Shown piece by piece: positions 27,355 through 37,090 of a DNA stretch of 64,000 bases. A model generated the notes under the pieces. The model ran no database searches. It was not told the origin of the DNA and saw only the letters and a program-made list of their open reading frames with translations. Numbering within the stretch: position 1 is the first letter of the stretch; each line of letters starts with the position of its first letter. A program made the position numbers and the translations under genes. This DNA is from Diphasiastrum complanatum (taxonomy: Eukaryota; Streptophyta; Lycopodiopsida; Lycopodiales; Lycopodiaceae), in contig CM055098.1 in assembly GCA_029204225.1 (NCBI GenBank), forward strand, positions 23,441,367 through 23,505,366. The letters are read 5' to 3'.

Positions 27355-28809
27355 TTAAAAAAAAAAAAAAGATGTAATGCGAGCCACAGAATGGGAAAGC
27401 ACTGGAGCCTGCCGGCGGCGTCTGTGAGCATGAGCATGTGCATGTGTAATAGTAGTAGTACGCCTCTGCGTAGAATGTCTAGTAATCCTGGTGGTAACAT
27501 GATGGTGGGGTAGAGCGGCCATCATCCTCGTCGTCGTCATCATCATAATCCTCATCCTCGGGTACTAAATCACGCGATCTCCGTCTAGTAAAGAACGAAG
27601 TAATCAATGGCTGTGAGGTAAAATGCTAGGGTGTCTCGTATAAATCTCTCCGTAGTCTGGACATCTCGTGTACCATCAGAGCGACACACCGTGGGTCCTA
27701 ATAAGCTATGAGAGAGCGTAGAGTGGTATGCATCTCTCTCGGAACAAGCAATGATATCGCCCTCTGATCTCATAATATACAGGGCACCTAAATATAAAGT
27801 GCTCCTCAGACTCCACCTCACCTAGAGAGCAGAATTGGCAAATCCGCTCCTCTCTGGGAATACCGTGGAACCTCCCAGTCTCAATAGCTAGCTGATGAGA
27901 GGACACCCTGAGCTGCCCCAATGTGAATCTGAGGCAATGTGACAGTCCCGAGTCCAAGTAGCGCGGCATGACCGGGGTCCCTGATGCATCTAGCTCCAAG
28001 AAATGAGTCCGGTAGAAAGCTGGCTTAACCCCTAAATGGTTATGCCAAGTCCGCTCTAGATATGTGCGATAAAGGAAGCGTCTAATATACTGATGTGTGC
28101 CGGAGGGGAGCTCTGTGATGGAGATGCCAAATGATACAAGTAGGAGGTGAGAGGCCTGAGAAAACCATGATAGCCTGTAGCCCTGATCGTGAAGACGCTG
28201 TGAGGAGGATAGTGCAACCTGTATGTATCGCCTGTCTATCTCTGGTAACGCCTGTATCCTCTGTATATAGGTGATAAGCTGAAGAACTGCCTCGATCTGT
28301 ATAGGTGGAACTGCAAACTCGGCCAGGAGAATCTCATGTGGAACGGAAGGCTTCGCTCGAATCAACCAAGCTAGCATGGTGGTCTGTAATCGTGAGAGAC
28401 TGGCCCAGTGTGAAGAAGGGACACACCATGTCTCTGCCGCATATAAAGCCGTGGGGGTAACAATGTTATCGAAGAGGTGACACTTACTGCGAGCATCCTG
28501 GATGGACTTTCGGAAGCAACACCGCTCTTGCTGAACAAGAGAGGCATGTCCTTTTCCTAGTCGAGTGGTAGCGGCTTGTCTCATGCTAAAAGTAGGACCT
28601 GAGAAAAGGACCCCCAAGTATGTGTTGGAAGGGGACCACCTCTAGAAGCTTCTGTCGTTGCATGAATGCCCTCGAATTGTTGAAGTGCATAACCTTGGTC
28701 TTCCCAATGTTCACCCCTAGGCCCCTCTCTGGTCGGTGAGACCAATACCACATCATCAGCATAAAGGAGGATAGCAATCAAGATGTCACCAAGCCTGCAG
28801 CTAGTACCA
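27355..28809 (-). pseudogene. LINE E ORF2, C-terminal half
   Basis: It begins at the copia junction with TSCRLGDILIAILLYADD (RT catalytic box). A ~50-60-bp deletion with frameshift near 28720 follows, then VNIGKTKVMHF and the long open stretch 28617-27706 including KPSVPHEILLAEFA and CQFCSLGEVESEEHFIFRC. After a frameshift near 27725 and two stops, the tail reads QPLITSFFTRRR (27613-27590), an acidic run, and a terminal ITSFFFF. Its sequence is closest to LINE A in this window. Confidence 0.8.
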
Positions 28810-28814
28810 CCTCC

Positions 28815-29216
28815 TGTTAGAATTAATGGTTAATTGTAGAGGCCAGCCTGCGTGCTAGAAGGCCTATTTCTATTTTTAGTATAGGTACTGTCTATTTCTA
28901 GTATAGGTACCTAAGTTAGTACCAATTTTGCTAGAATAGTATAGAAATCTATTTTAACCAAGTTAGCATAGATTTCTATTGTTAAGACTTCATAATTAGC
29001 ATTTCAATTGCTATTGTAGTAGAATAGCTTTTGCTTTTCATTGTGGACAGCCTCTATAAGAGTAGATGGGCGCCCACCTCCATTGTTGTCTCAGTTTCCA
29101 GCTTATGAAGCATAGCTTCTTGCAGTCTCTCTTCTTCTTCAGCTTGTGGTTGATGTTTTGTGTGAGTACTAATAAGATTAGTCTACTCCGATTAGAGAAT
29201 CTCTTCGATTCTAACA
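28815..29216 (+). repeat. 5' LTR of the copia element
   Basis: Starts TGTTAGA, ends TCTAACA. A TATA-like CTCTATAAGAG lies at 29052-29062. It carries a 19-bp insertion after TGTTAGA that the 3' LTR lacks. Confidence 0.95.
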
Positions 29217-29838
29217 TGGTATCAGAGCTTTCTCGTTAAGATCGGGATCTACGGAAGGAGAAGATCAGCGCTGCAGGTTTTACTGGTGGAGGTCGCATCT
29301 AGTGGAGGCGCTATTTGGTGAAGGTTGTATCTGGTGGAGGCGTCATCCTGTGCAGGTTTTTCTGGTGGAGGACACATCTGGCGCAGGTTAGCTTCTGGAC
29401 AGGCAGCATCTGAGGGCGGCACATCTGGTGCATGTCACATAGCTACAGGTTACAGCAGGTGCAGGCAGCATCTGAGGGCGGTAGCAGCTGGGGACAGTTA
29501 ATATCTGAGGCAACAACAACCAGACAGATCAAGACAGGTAGTACTTGAGGCAGCAAAGACCAGGACAGGTCTGATTCAGGGCAGGTGCTAACCGGACAGT
29601 TCTAATCTGAGGCAGTAGAGACCAGACCAGGTCTGATTCAGGGCAAGTGCTAACTGGACAGGCAGTGAGCAGATTTCTACAAGCAGGAAGAACTGAGGAA
29701 GGCAGAATCTGGGACAAGCATAGGCAAGATCTGGACAAGTGATATCTAGTGAAGGCAATAATTGGACAGGTAGTTGTCCTCAAAAATTGTTGCATGCAAT
29801 TATATTCTTAGTGGAAAGCCCATCATTTTTGTACAAAG
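29217..29838 (+). promoter_or_regulatory. Primer-binding site and repetitive leader
   Basis: TGGTATCAGAGC at 29217-29228 directly follows the LTR and is the classical initiator-Met-tRNA primer site. The 610-nt leader to the gag ATG is G/A-rich and built of degenerate repeats. For example, GACCAGGACAGGTCTGATTC recurs ~61 bp further on as GACCAGACCAGGTCTGATTC, and GGCAGCATCTGAGGGCGG occurs twice. Confidence 0.9.
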
Positions 29839-32800
29839 ATGGGGAGTCTGAATGAATCTGTTCTTCCAGAGTCAAGCAAGTTAGATGGATCTAACTACAG
29901 CTTGTGGAAGTTCAAACTTCAGAATATCTTTCAGGACAAAGATTATTGGGAAATTGTCATGGGACAAGAGGTGATGGCTCACGGTCTCAATGAGCAAGAT
30001 AGAAGGGCATTTGAGAAACGGGTGCAACGTGCGTATCATATCATCAACTTATCTGTGAAGGATAAGGTGATTCCGCTGATCAGGAATGCAATTGGGCCTA
30101 AGGATGCATGGGATATCCTTAAGAACACATATGAAACGGTAAGTAAGTCTTGAACGTTGTTCTTGAACAATAAGCTTCATATCTTGAAAATGGAATCAGA
30201 AGAATCCATTACGGATTTTATTACCAGGGTGAAGGATCTAAGAGATCAGTTGTCTTCTATAGGGGAAATTGTACTTGATAATACTCTAGTACAAATTGTT
30301 TTGAATAGCTTACCATTACAATATCAGATTTTTGTTATGACACTAAGTTTGAGGGAGAGATCGCCGACATTTGATGAGCTCAATGGTTTGCTACTTCAAG
30401 AGGAATTACGAAGACAAAACCTAATGTCTAGAGAAGATTTCAAGGAACTGGGATTCTTTTCCAAGAATCAAGGTAAGAAGGGCAAGAAGAAAGGAGGCAA
30501 AAAGGATCAGAAGCAGGAAGGGAAGGACAATACGGAAAAAGGAGACAGTTCCAAATCTAATCCAAAGAGAAATGGCAATTGTAATTTTTGTGGCAAGTAT
30601 GGTCATTTTGCGTTTGAGTGCAGGAAAAAGAAGGCTATCCAGGACAAGAAGAAGCAGTCAGACAACTTCATTGAAGACGAAGACAAAAGTGAAGCTGTGG
30701 GATGCTATGAGTTATTCTCAGCTTCAACATCAGAGATCTCTGAAGATTGTTGGTATATTGATTCTGGAGCAACGCAACATATGACATCACATCGTGAGTG
30801 GTTCACACAGTTTGATGACACTGGTGTAAATTCACATGTCAAACTTGGAGACAATTCTTCTTACGATATCAAAGGTAGAGGTACAGTGAGAGTACATTTA
30901 CCTTCAGGGAATATAGGAGAAATTAAGAATGTTCTCTATGTTCCAGGCTTAAAAAAGAATTTACTTTCAGTTTCTGCCATAGCTAAACAGAATATGAAAG
31001 TTGAGTTTGACGATCAGAAGTGTCTCATCAAAGACAAAAACAAAGGTTACAAAGTTGTGGTCAAAGGATTATTGGAAGGTCGACTTAACATACTTGATGC
31101 AACTACATTGGACCATCAGGTTTGTGCAGCTTCTGATAGTATGGAGAGCAGGATATGGCATGAAAGGTTTGGACATCTAAACTATAAAAGCTTACAGGTT
31201 CTAAAAGACAATAATATGGTAATAGGATTACCTCATATTGTATCTTCAGGAAAAATTTGTGAAGGATGTGTTATGGGCAAGCATCATCGTATGCAGTTTC
31301 CCAAGGATGGAGCATATAGAGCCAAGGAAATCCTGGAGCTTGTTCATACAGACTTATGCGGTCCCATGCAGACTGAGTCTATAGGGGGAGCATCCTACTT
31401 CATGATATTTGTGGATGATTTTTCCAGGAAGGTATGGATATACTTGCTTAAGTATAAGAGTCAAGCTTTTAAGTTCTTTACTCAGTTCAAATCACTTGTT
31501 GAGAAGCAGACATGAAAGCAAATCAAGATTGTACGTTCAGATAAGGGAGGTGAATTTATATCTACAGAGTTCCAGGAATTCTGCAAAGAGCATGGAATCA
31601 AGAGACAATTTGCTTCAACTGATACACCACAGCATAATGGAGTAGCCGAGAGAAAGAACAGGTCTGTTGTGGAGAGTGCTCGAATCATGCTACGAGGTAA
31701 GAACCTCAAGAATCATTTGTGGGGCGAAGCAGTTAGTACAGCAGTTTACTTGCTTAACAGAAGTCCTACAAAAGCTGTTCTAAATCGAACTCCAGAAGAA
31801 GCTTTCACAGGTATAAAACCTAAAGTGGATCATCTACGAGTTTTTGGTTGTATAGCATATGCTCATATTCCTAAAGATAATCGTCAAAAACTTGATTCAA
31901 AGGCAATCAAGTGTTTATTCTTGGGTTGTGATGAGGAAGAGAAGGCATATCGCCTTTATAATCTTACCAGTAAGAAGGTGATTATGAGCAGGGATGTTGT
32001 GTTTGAAGAAAGTGAGTCTTCTACCCTAGAAGATCATGAGGAGGATGTATTTTCTCCTTCATCAAAAACTCCTATTATAGATGATGTTCAGGAAGATACA
32101 GGTCCATGTGATACAGCTTCTACACAAGTTATACCAAGGGTGTGTACACAGGTGGATCTTGGTAAACGGAAGGAAAGGTCAAGGGTATTTGATACATATT
32201 CTCCTTCTACGTCACCTACAAAGAAGTTACCAAGATGGTATTTTGAGACTATAAAAGATAGTCAAATGTTGGATGAGGGAGAATCGAGTCAACAAGGAGC
32301 TAAGAGATTGACACGGTCAAGTGGACACTATCATGAAGATGGTGAAGAAACGCATTATGCGTTTATGGCTTCAGTGTTGGATTCTGAGGATCCTTTATTT
32401 TATGAAGATGCTGCAAAAGAACAAGTTTGGAAAACTGCTATGGATGAGGAGTTCAGTTCTATCATGAAAAACGAGACATGGGATCTTGTTGAACTTCCAG
32501 CAGGTAAGAAACCAATTGGTTGCAAGTGGATTTATAGAACCAAGTTTAAGTCTGATGGTTCTATAGATAAGTATAAGGCCATATTAGTAGCCAAAGGATA
32601 TGCTCAGAGAGAAGGGATTGACTATGAAGATACTTTCGCACCGGTTGCTAAAATGAATACTTTGAGGAGTGTTTTGGCAATTGCATCTCATTTTGGATGG
32701 GATATTCAGCAAATGGATGTCAAGAGTGCTTTCTTGAACGGTTACCTTGAAGAAGAGGTTTATCTGGAGCAACCTCAGGGTTATGAGGTTGAAGGCAAAG

Positions 32801-33939
32801 AGCAGTTGGTTTGCAAGTTAAAGAAAGCATTATATCGGTTGAAACAAGCACCTAGAGCATGGTATACACGTATATACAATTATTTTTTGAAGCAGAATTT
32901 TCATAGAAGCATGTCAGAGTCAATGCTTTATATCATGAAAGATTTGGATGACATAGTCATTATTGTTGTTTATGTAGATGATCTTACTATCACAGGGTCA
33001 AATAAGTCACTAATAGAGAAGATAAACAACAAACTTTCACAAGAGTTTGATATGAAAGATTTAGAGAGACTTCAATATTGTTTGGGTATTGAAGTTTGGA
33101 GATCAAAGGAAATTCTTTTCATATCACAAGCAAAGTATGCAAGAGAGTTACTCAAGAAGTTTAACATGCTTGATTGTAAGTCCATTTCTACACCATATGA
33201 TCCAAGTGTCAAGCTTACAAAAGAGGAAAATTTTGAAAGTGTGAATGAAACACTTTATAGGCAGCTTGTAGGTAGTCTTATCTATCTAACGACTACTCGA
33301 CCAGACATTTCATATGCAGTGAGCATGGTGAGTCAGCTCATGTCTTTACCAAAAGTTTGTCATTGGAAAGCGGCAAAAAGGATTTTGCGTTATGTCAAAG
33401 GGACACTCAGGTATGGCATTTATTATGGTAAAGGAACAAAAATAAAACTTGAGGGTTTTGTTGATGCTGACTGGGCAGGAAATGCAGAAGATAGAAGATC
33501 GACTACAGGATATGCATTTAATCTTGGAATAGGAACTATATCTTGGAGTAGTAAAAAGCAACCAACAATTGCTTTATCTTCTACAGAGGCAGAGTACAGG
33601 GCTACTACATCAGCAACTTGTGAAGCAATTTGGTTACGAAGGATTCTAAAAGATCTTCATATAGAACAAGTTGAACCTACAATTCTATGGTGTGACAATC
33701 AGAGTTGTATTCAGCTTGCAAAGAATCCAGTATTTCATAGTAGGTCAAAGCATATTGAAGTTCAGCAGCATTTTATACGAGAAAAGTTACAAAGTGGTGA
33801 AGTAGAGTTGATCTACTGTGACACCAATGATCAAGTTGCAGATATCTTCACAAAAGGACTTGGTCGTGAAAAATTTGAGAAGTTCAGGACTCTCCTAGGT
33901 GTTATTGATAATCAATTATCCATTAAGGGGGAGTGTTAG
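29839..33939 (+). pseudogene. Copia gag-pol polyprotein, two premature stops
   Basis: One frame from ATG 29839 to the stop at 33937-33939. It holds Gag (LDGSNYSLWKFKLQNIFQDK...) and a zinc knuckle CNFCGKYGHFAFEC (CX2CX4HX4C, ~30580). Next are protease YIDSGATQHM (~30750) and integrase with HHCC zinc finger (~31160-31270) and D,D,E residues in VHTDLCGP, VRSDKGGEF and HNGVAERKN. RT (~32500-33100) has YVDDLTITG, and RNase H has VDADWAGNAEDRRSTTGY and IVQ-type end motifs ADIFTKGLG. In-frame TGA codons at 30151 (an Arg CGA position by family comparison) and 31513 (integrase, normally Gly) interrupt it. All catalytic residues I can check are present. Confidence 0.95.
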
Positions 33940-34318
33940 AGGCCAGCCTGCGTGCTAGAAGGCCTATTTCTATTTTTAGTATAGGTAATATCTATTTTTA
34001 GTATAGGTACCTAAGTTAGTACCAATTTTGCTAGAATAGTGTAGAAATTTATTTTAACCAAGTTAGCATAGATTTCTATTGTTAAGACTTCATAAATAGC
34101 ATTTCAATTGCTATTGTAGTAGAATGGCTTTTGCTTTTCATTGTGGACAGCCTCTCTATAAGAGTAGATGGGCACCCACCTCCATTGTTGTCTCAATTTC
34201 CAGCTTATGAAGCATAGCTTCTTGCAGTCTCTCTTCTTCTTCAGCTTGTGGTTGATGTTTTGTGTGAGTACTAATAAGATTAGTCTACTCCGATTAGAGA
34301 ATCTCTTCGATTCTAACA
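33925..34318 (+). repeat. Polypurine tract and 3' LTR of the copia element
   Basis: AAGGGGGAG (33925-33933) immediately precedes TGTTAGAGGCC; the LTR ends TCTAACA at 34318. It matches the 5' LTR over ~385 bp with about ten substitutions. Confidence 0.95.
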
Positions 34319-34323
34319 CCACC

Positions 34324-36447
34324 CTGTGTAATGACTCTCTGCAACTCATCAATATACAAGCCAAAGAGGACTAGTGAGAGGGAACAACCCTGCTTCACCC
34401 CAATAGTTCTCCAGATGTGCTCAGATATGCCACTGCTATGCCGGGAACAACCAAGGACACGCTCATAAAGTGCCATCACAGCAAGAACAATGTCGGTGGA
34501 GAAGCCGAGGTCTCGGAGTCTCTGGATGAGCAACAAGCGAGGCACAGAATCAAAGGCTTTCCTGAAGTCCACAAAGCAACAGTAAACCCTCTCTCTCCTG
34601 TGCTTAGCCTCCTCAATCAAGGCTCGCAATGTGAAGATGTGATCTGCCGTAGAATAATGTGCTCGAAAACCAGCCTGACCCATGGCATGTAGTCTCCTAG
34701 TCTCCGCCTCTGAGCTCACAACAGACTGCAGTATAGTACCATATAATTTCACCAAGACATGCCCAATCATGATGGTGCGGTAGTTACTCGGAATCATGGG
34801 GTCACCATTCTTATGGATGAGGCGGATAATGTTAGTGCACCAGGAGGATGGGAAACCAGAGACAACTGCAGAGTTAAGAAGGGTGGCTATAGTGGGGGCG
34901 AGTAAGTCGGAGGCATGGGAAAGGAGTTCCGATTCAAGGTCTTCGATATCTCTGGCCTTGTGGGACTTCATCTTCTTAATGGCTGCAAGTACCATGTCAG
35001 ATGTGAAAAAGGAGAACTCAGGTGGTCGTGGAGATATGGCGATAGGTGAGTCGGTAGGGACCGTGTACAGGCTAGTAACATAATCAGTCCATATGCGGAG
35101 GTCCTCCAAGAGAGGTGGTGGAGAGTGAGGAATGAACTCGCGCCAGAAAGCGCCCGAAGAAGAGCTGAAAAGAAGGTCAATGTGACGTTTCCCTTCAGAA
35201 TCATCATGGGAACGTTTCTTACGGCGGAGAGCACGATGGTAGGAGCGTCGGGAAGATCGAAGCAGATGTGGGGCATGGATGCATGAGTGGGTTACTGACT
35301 GATGGAGAGAGCGGCACTCAGTATCGTACCAAGGAGGGTGTAGTGGTCGAGGTGTGCGTCGGGTCTTTCTGGGGTGAGGTTTTGTGGGGAGGGTTAATGA
35401 TGCGGCCGTGTGGAGAGAGGTGGTGAGGAAATCAGCCTGGGTGTCGACTGGACTGCCATGAGGAAAGGAGTGTAAAAGTGAAGCTAAGGACTGCCGGTAT
35501 AGCGACATGTAAGTGGGATCAAATGTGTAAGTGTATGCTTGGGTAAGCGTGGGTAGTGTAGATGGATGAGTGGGTGGAAGGTGGCCGATATCGAAGGAGA
35601 GAAATGAGTGATCAGAAAGGGTGGTGGGGAAAATGTGGAAGTCAAAAACTATGGGTACAAAGGATGGTGACCCCATGAGATAGTCAACGACACTATGTCC
35701 TCCACTGTGAGGGTGGCATGTATAACTGTCTGAACGTGGCCAGCAGGGTAAGCCAATATAAATGGCTAGCTCATGTGCCTCTCCAAACTGCAAGAAGTGC
35801 TCACCATATGAAGTAGTAGGTCCAAAACTATCCGTGGAGGTCCTGGTAACTCCAAGCATATCACTGTCCAAGGCACAAACACGTAGCTGATCAATGGTGT
35901 CGAAGAACTCTATCTGTCGCGAAGATGTCCGGGCATTAAAATCCCTCGTGAGGAGAATATGCCCCCGCTCTGAAAATCTGATAATATCTGGTGAGAGGTC
36001 CTGATATGGAGATCCAATACCCTCAACAAAGGACGAGGACTCTGGTGGAAAGTAACATGCTGCAATAAAAAGATCTCTATCCAAGCCAATATCCTGACCC
36101 ATGATCCGAGTCCAGGTGTAGCGGGCCTGCTCGTCATGTCGGATGAAGTCAATACTCGAGTGAAGAGCCTCCCTATACAAGCAGGCGACCCCACCTGAAC
36201 CACGTCCACTAGCAGATCTAGTCTCTCGTCGGATTACTGAATCCCATCTATATCTAGGAAAAGAAGGAAGTTCTCGCTCTCGGCTCTCGTGTGTCTCCAT
36301 GAAGAATAATATATCCCTGCCTGTAATGAAATCAACAAGGTCTCCTGCCGTAGAAGATGAGTGTATGCCGGCACAGTTCCACACTCCAATCCGAAGGTGG
36401 TGTGGATGGGGCCCCGGGGTGCTCCCACCCCCGGGCACCCCAAATCC
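34324..36447 (-). pseudogene. LINE E ORF2, N-terminal half: endonuclease and RT
   Basis: The frame follows the ORF1 UAG without interruption. The endonuclease starts LRIGVWNCAGIH (catalytic Asn) and continues with FFMETHES (catalytic Glu), TRDFNAR (usual GDFN, Gly replaced by Arg), HSVVDYLMG and LSDHSFLSF (Ser-Asp-His). RT contains NYRTIMIGHVLVKLYG, GQAGFRAHYSTADHIFTL, YCCFVDFRKAFDSVPR and GVKQGCSLSLVLFGLYI. It ends at the copia insertion at ITQGG. There is no AUG between the UAG and METHES, so the frame has no obvious start of its own before the endonuclease Glu. About 708 codons are open, which is good preservation. Confidence 0.9.
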
Positions 36448-36450
36448 CTA
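36416..36450 (-). promoter_or_regulatory. Candidate readthrough signal: UAG plus stem-loop (LINE E)
   Basis: UAG (36450-36448) is followed by GGATTT and then GGGGTGC (36441-36435), which pairs perfectly with GCACCCC (36422-36416) across a 12-nt G-rich loop. Downstream GGGGCCCC could pair with the loop G-run. UAG followed by GGA and a structure after a short spacer recalls the gammaretroviral gag-pol readthrough arrangement; that analogy is inference. Confidence 0.55.
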
Positions 36451-37005
36451 GCGCTGGGATCTGCTAGGTGCACTATCAAGAAAGCGCACTCGTCCATCTC
36501 GGTAAATGACTCGTCTGCCAGACTCACGGGCTGCCTGAAAGGCCTTACGCCTTTCCTCTACCTGGATATATGTGAGGTCGTCATCCATATAGATAGTGGT
36601 GCCACGAAGCTTAGCTCTGCACCGCAAAGCATCTCGGCGACTCTCTAGAGAAGAGGAAGGGGGTGCCACATCAGCTATAGGCAGCAATAGCAAATCTGAG
36701 AAGTCTGAGGACAGCGAGGGAGAGGACAAATCCAGCGAGGAGTCTGTGGGCAGCGAGGAGTCTGCTTCAAGCTCTGATCTAGTAGCGAGTGTGGGGGGGA
36801 TGGTGTTGGCTTCAGCGAGGAGGGAGGAGATGTCCGTTTCAGCGAGGAGGGTCCTGCACTCAGTGAGGGGTGTGTTTTTGCCAGCGATGGAGGTGCTGGT
36901 TTCCGCGAGGGGGGGAGAGGAGATAGTAGCGAGGGGGGAGCGGGTGGTCCGACGTGGAGGGGGAGCAGATGTGGCGCGAGGGACAGCAGATCCCCGTGGA
37001 GCCAT
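36448..37005 (-). CDS. LINE E ORF1, shortened
   Basis: 185 codons from ATG 37005, six nucleotides after the (TC)n tract, to UAG 36448. The N-terminal two thirds is Ser/Thr/Pro-rich with repeated LLAE/PLAE words. The C-terminus (SRRDALRCRAKLRGTTIYMD then DLTYIQVEERRKAFQAARES and VIYRDGRVRFLD) matches the C-terminal domain of L1-type ORF1 proteins. Compared with the ORF1s of LINE G and H it lacks the coiled coil and the RRM-like ALNVRVRGIP block, an internal loss of a few hundred codons. Nucleic-acid binding by the remaining domain is likely from the family but untested. Confidence 0.8.
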   Translation of the reverse strand: MAPRGSAVPRATSAPPPRRTTRSPLATISSPPLAETSTSIAGKNTPLTECRTLLAETDISSLLAEANTIPPTLATRSELEADSSLPTDSSLDLSSPSLSSDFSDLLLLPIADVAPPSSSLESRRDALRCRAKLRGTTIYMDDDLTYIQVEERRKAFQAARESGRRVIYRDGRVRFLDSAPSRSQR

Positions 37006-37008
37006 CTC

Positions 37009-37011
<3 letters not shown>

Positions 37012-37068
<57 letters not shown>
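37012..37068. repeat. (GA)n tract at the 5' border of LINE E
   Basis: On the LINE sense strand this is (TC)n immediately before GTGGAGATGGCTCC, the start of ORF1. The sequence following it on the plus strand (37069-37090) is identical to 49049-49070, which borders the (GA)n at the end of the other array. Confidence 0.95.
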
Positions 37069-37071
<3 letters not shown>

Positions 37072-37090
37072 TTGAACCACCAAATGACTA

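Larger units (their letters stand above)
28815..34318 (+). mobile_element. Nearly intact Ty1/copia retrotransposon
   Basis: A complete structure: 5' LTR, primer-binding site, leader, single gag-pol frame, polypurine tract, 3' LTR. LTRs share the terminal inverted repeat TGTTAGA/TCTAACA. The flanking pentamers CCTCC (28810-28814) and CCACC (34319-34323) differ at one base and fit a decayed 5-bp target duplication inside LINE E ORF2. The LTRs differ at roughly ten of ~385 compared positions plus one 19-bp insertion in the 5' LTR, so the insertion is not very recent. Gag-pol has two in-frame TGA codons and otherwise stays open for 1367 codons. Confidence 0.95.
27067..37011 (-). mobile_element. 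LINE copy E, full-length organisation, split by a copia element
   Basis: The copy has ORF1 (37005-36448), in-frame UAG, ORF2 (36447-34324 and 28809-~27355) and a 3' UTR with stem-loop (27175-27146) and (TC)n tail. At the 5' end ORF1's ATG lies only six nucleotides from a (TC)n tract (37012-37068). The 28815-34318 copia element interrupts ORF2 between ITQGG and TSCRLGD. Removing it with one copy of the 5-bp target restores the frame and gives a segment of the same length as in LINE D. Independent damage: ORF1 lacks the coiled coil and RRM-like part, about 17 codons are missing after YADDVVLVSPTREG, and a frameshift and two stops occur near 27725-27630. Confidence 0.85.

Noticed and set aside
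28815-34318. Endogenous pararetrovirus or other viral insertion
   Set aside because: Domain order protease-integrase-RT-RNase H, LTRs, primer site and target duplication identify it as Ty1/copia; no movement or coat protein is present.
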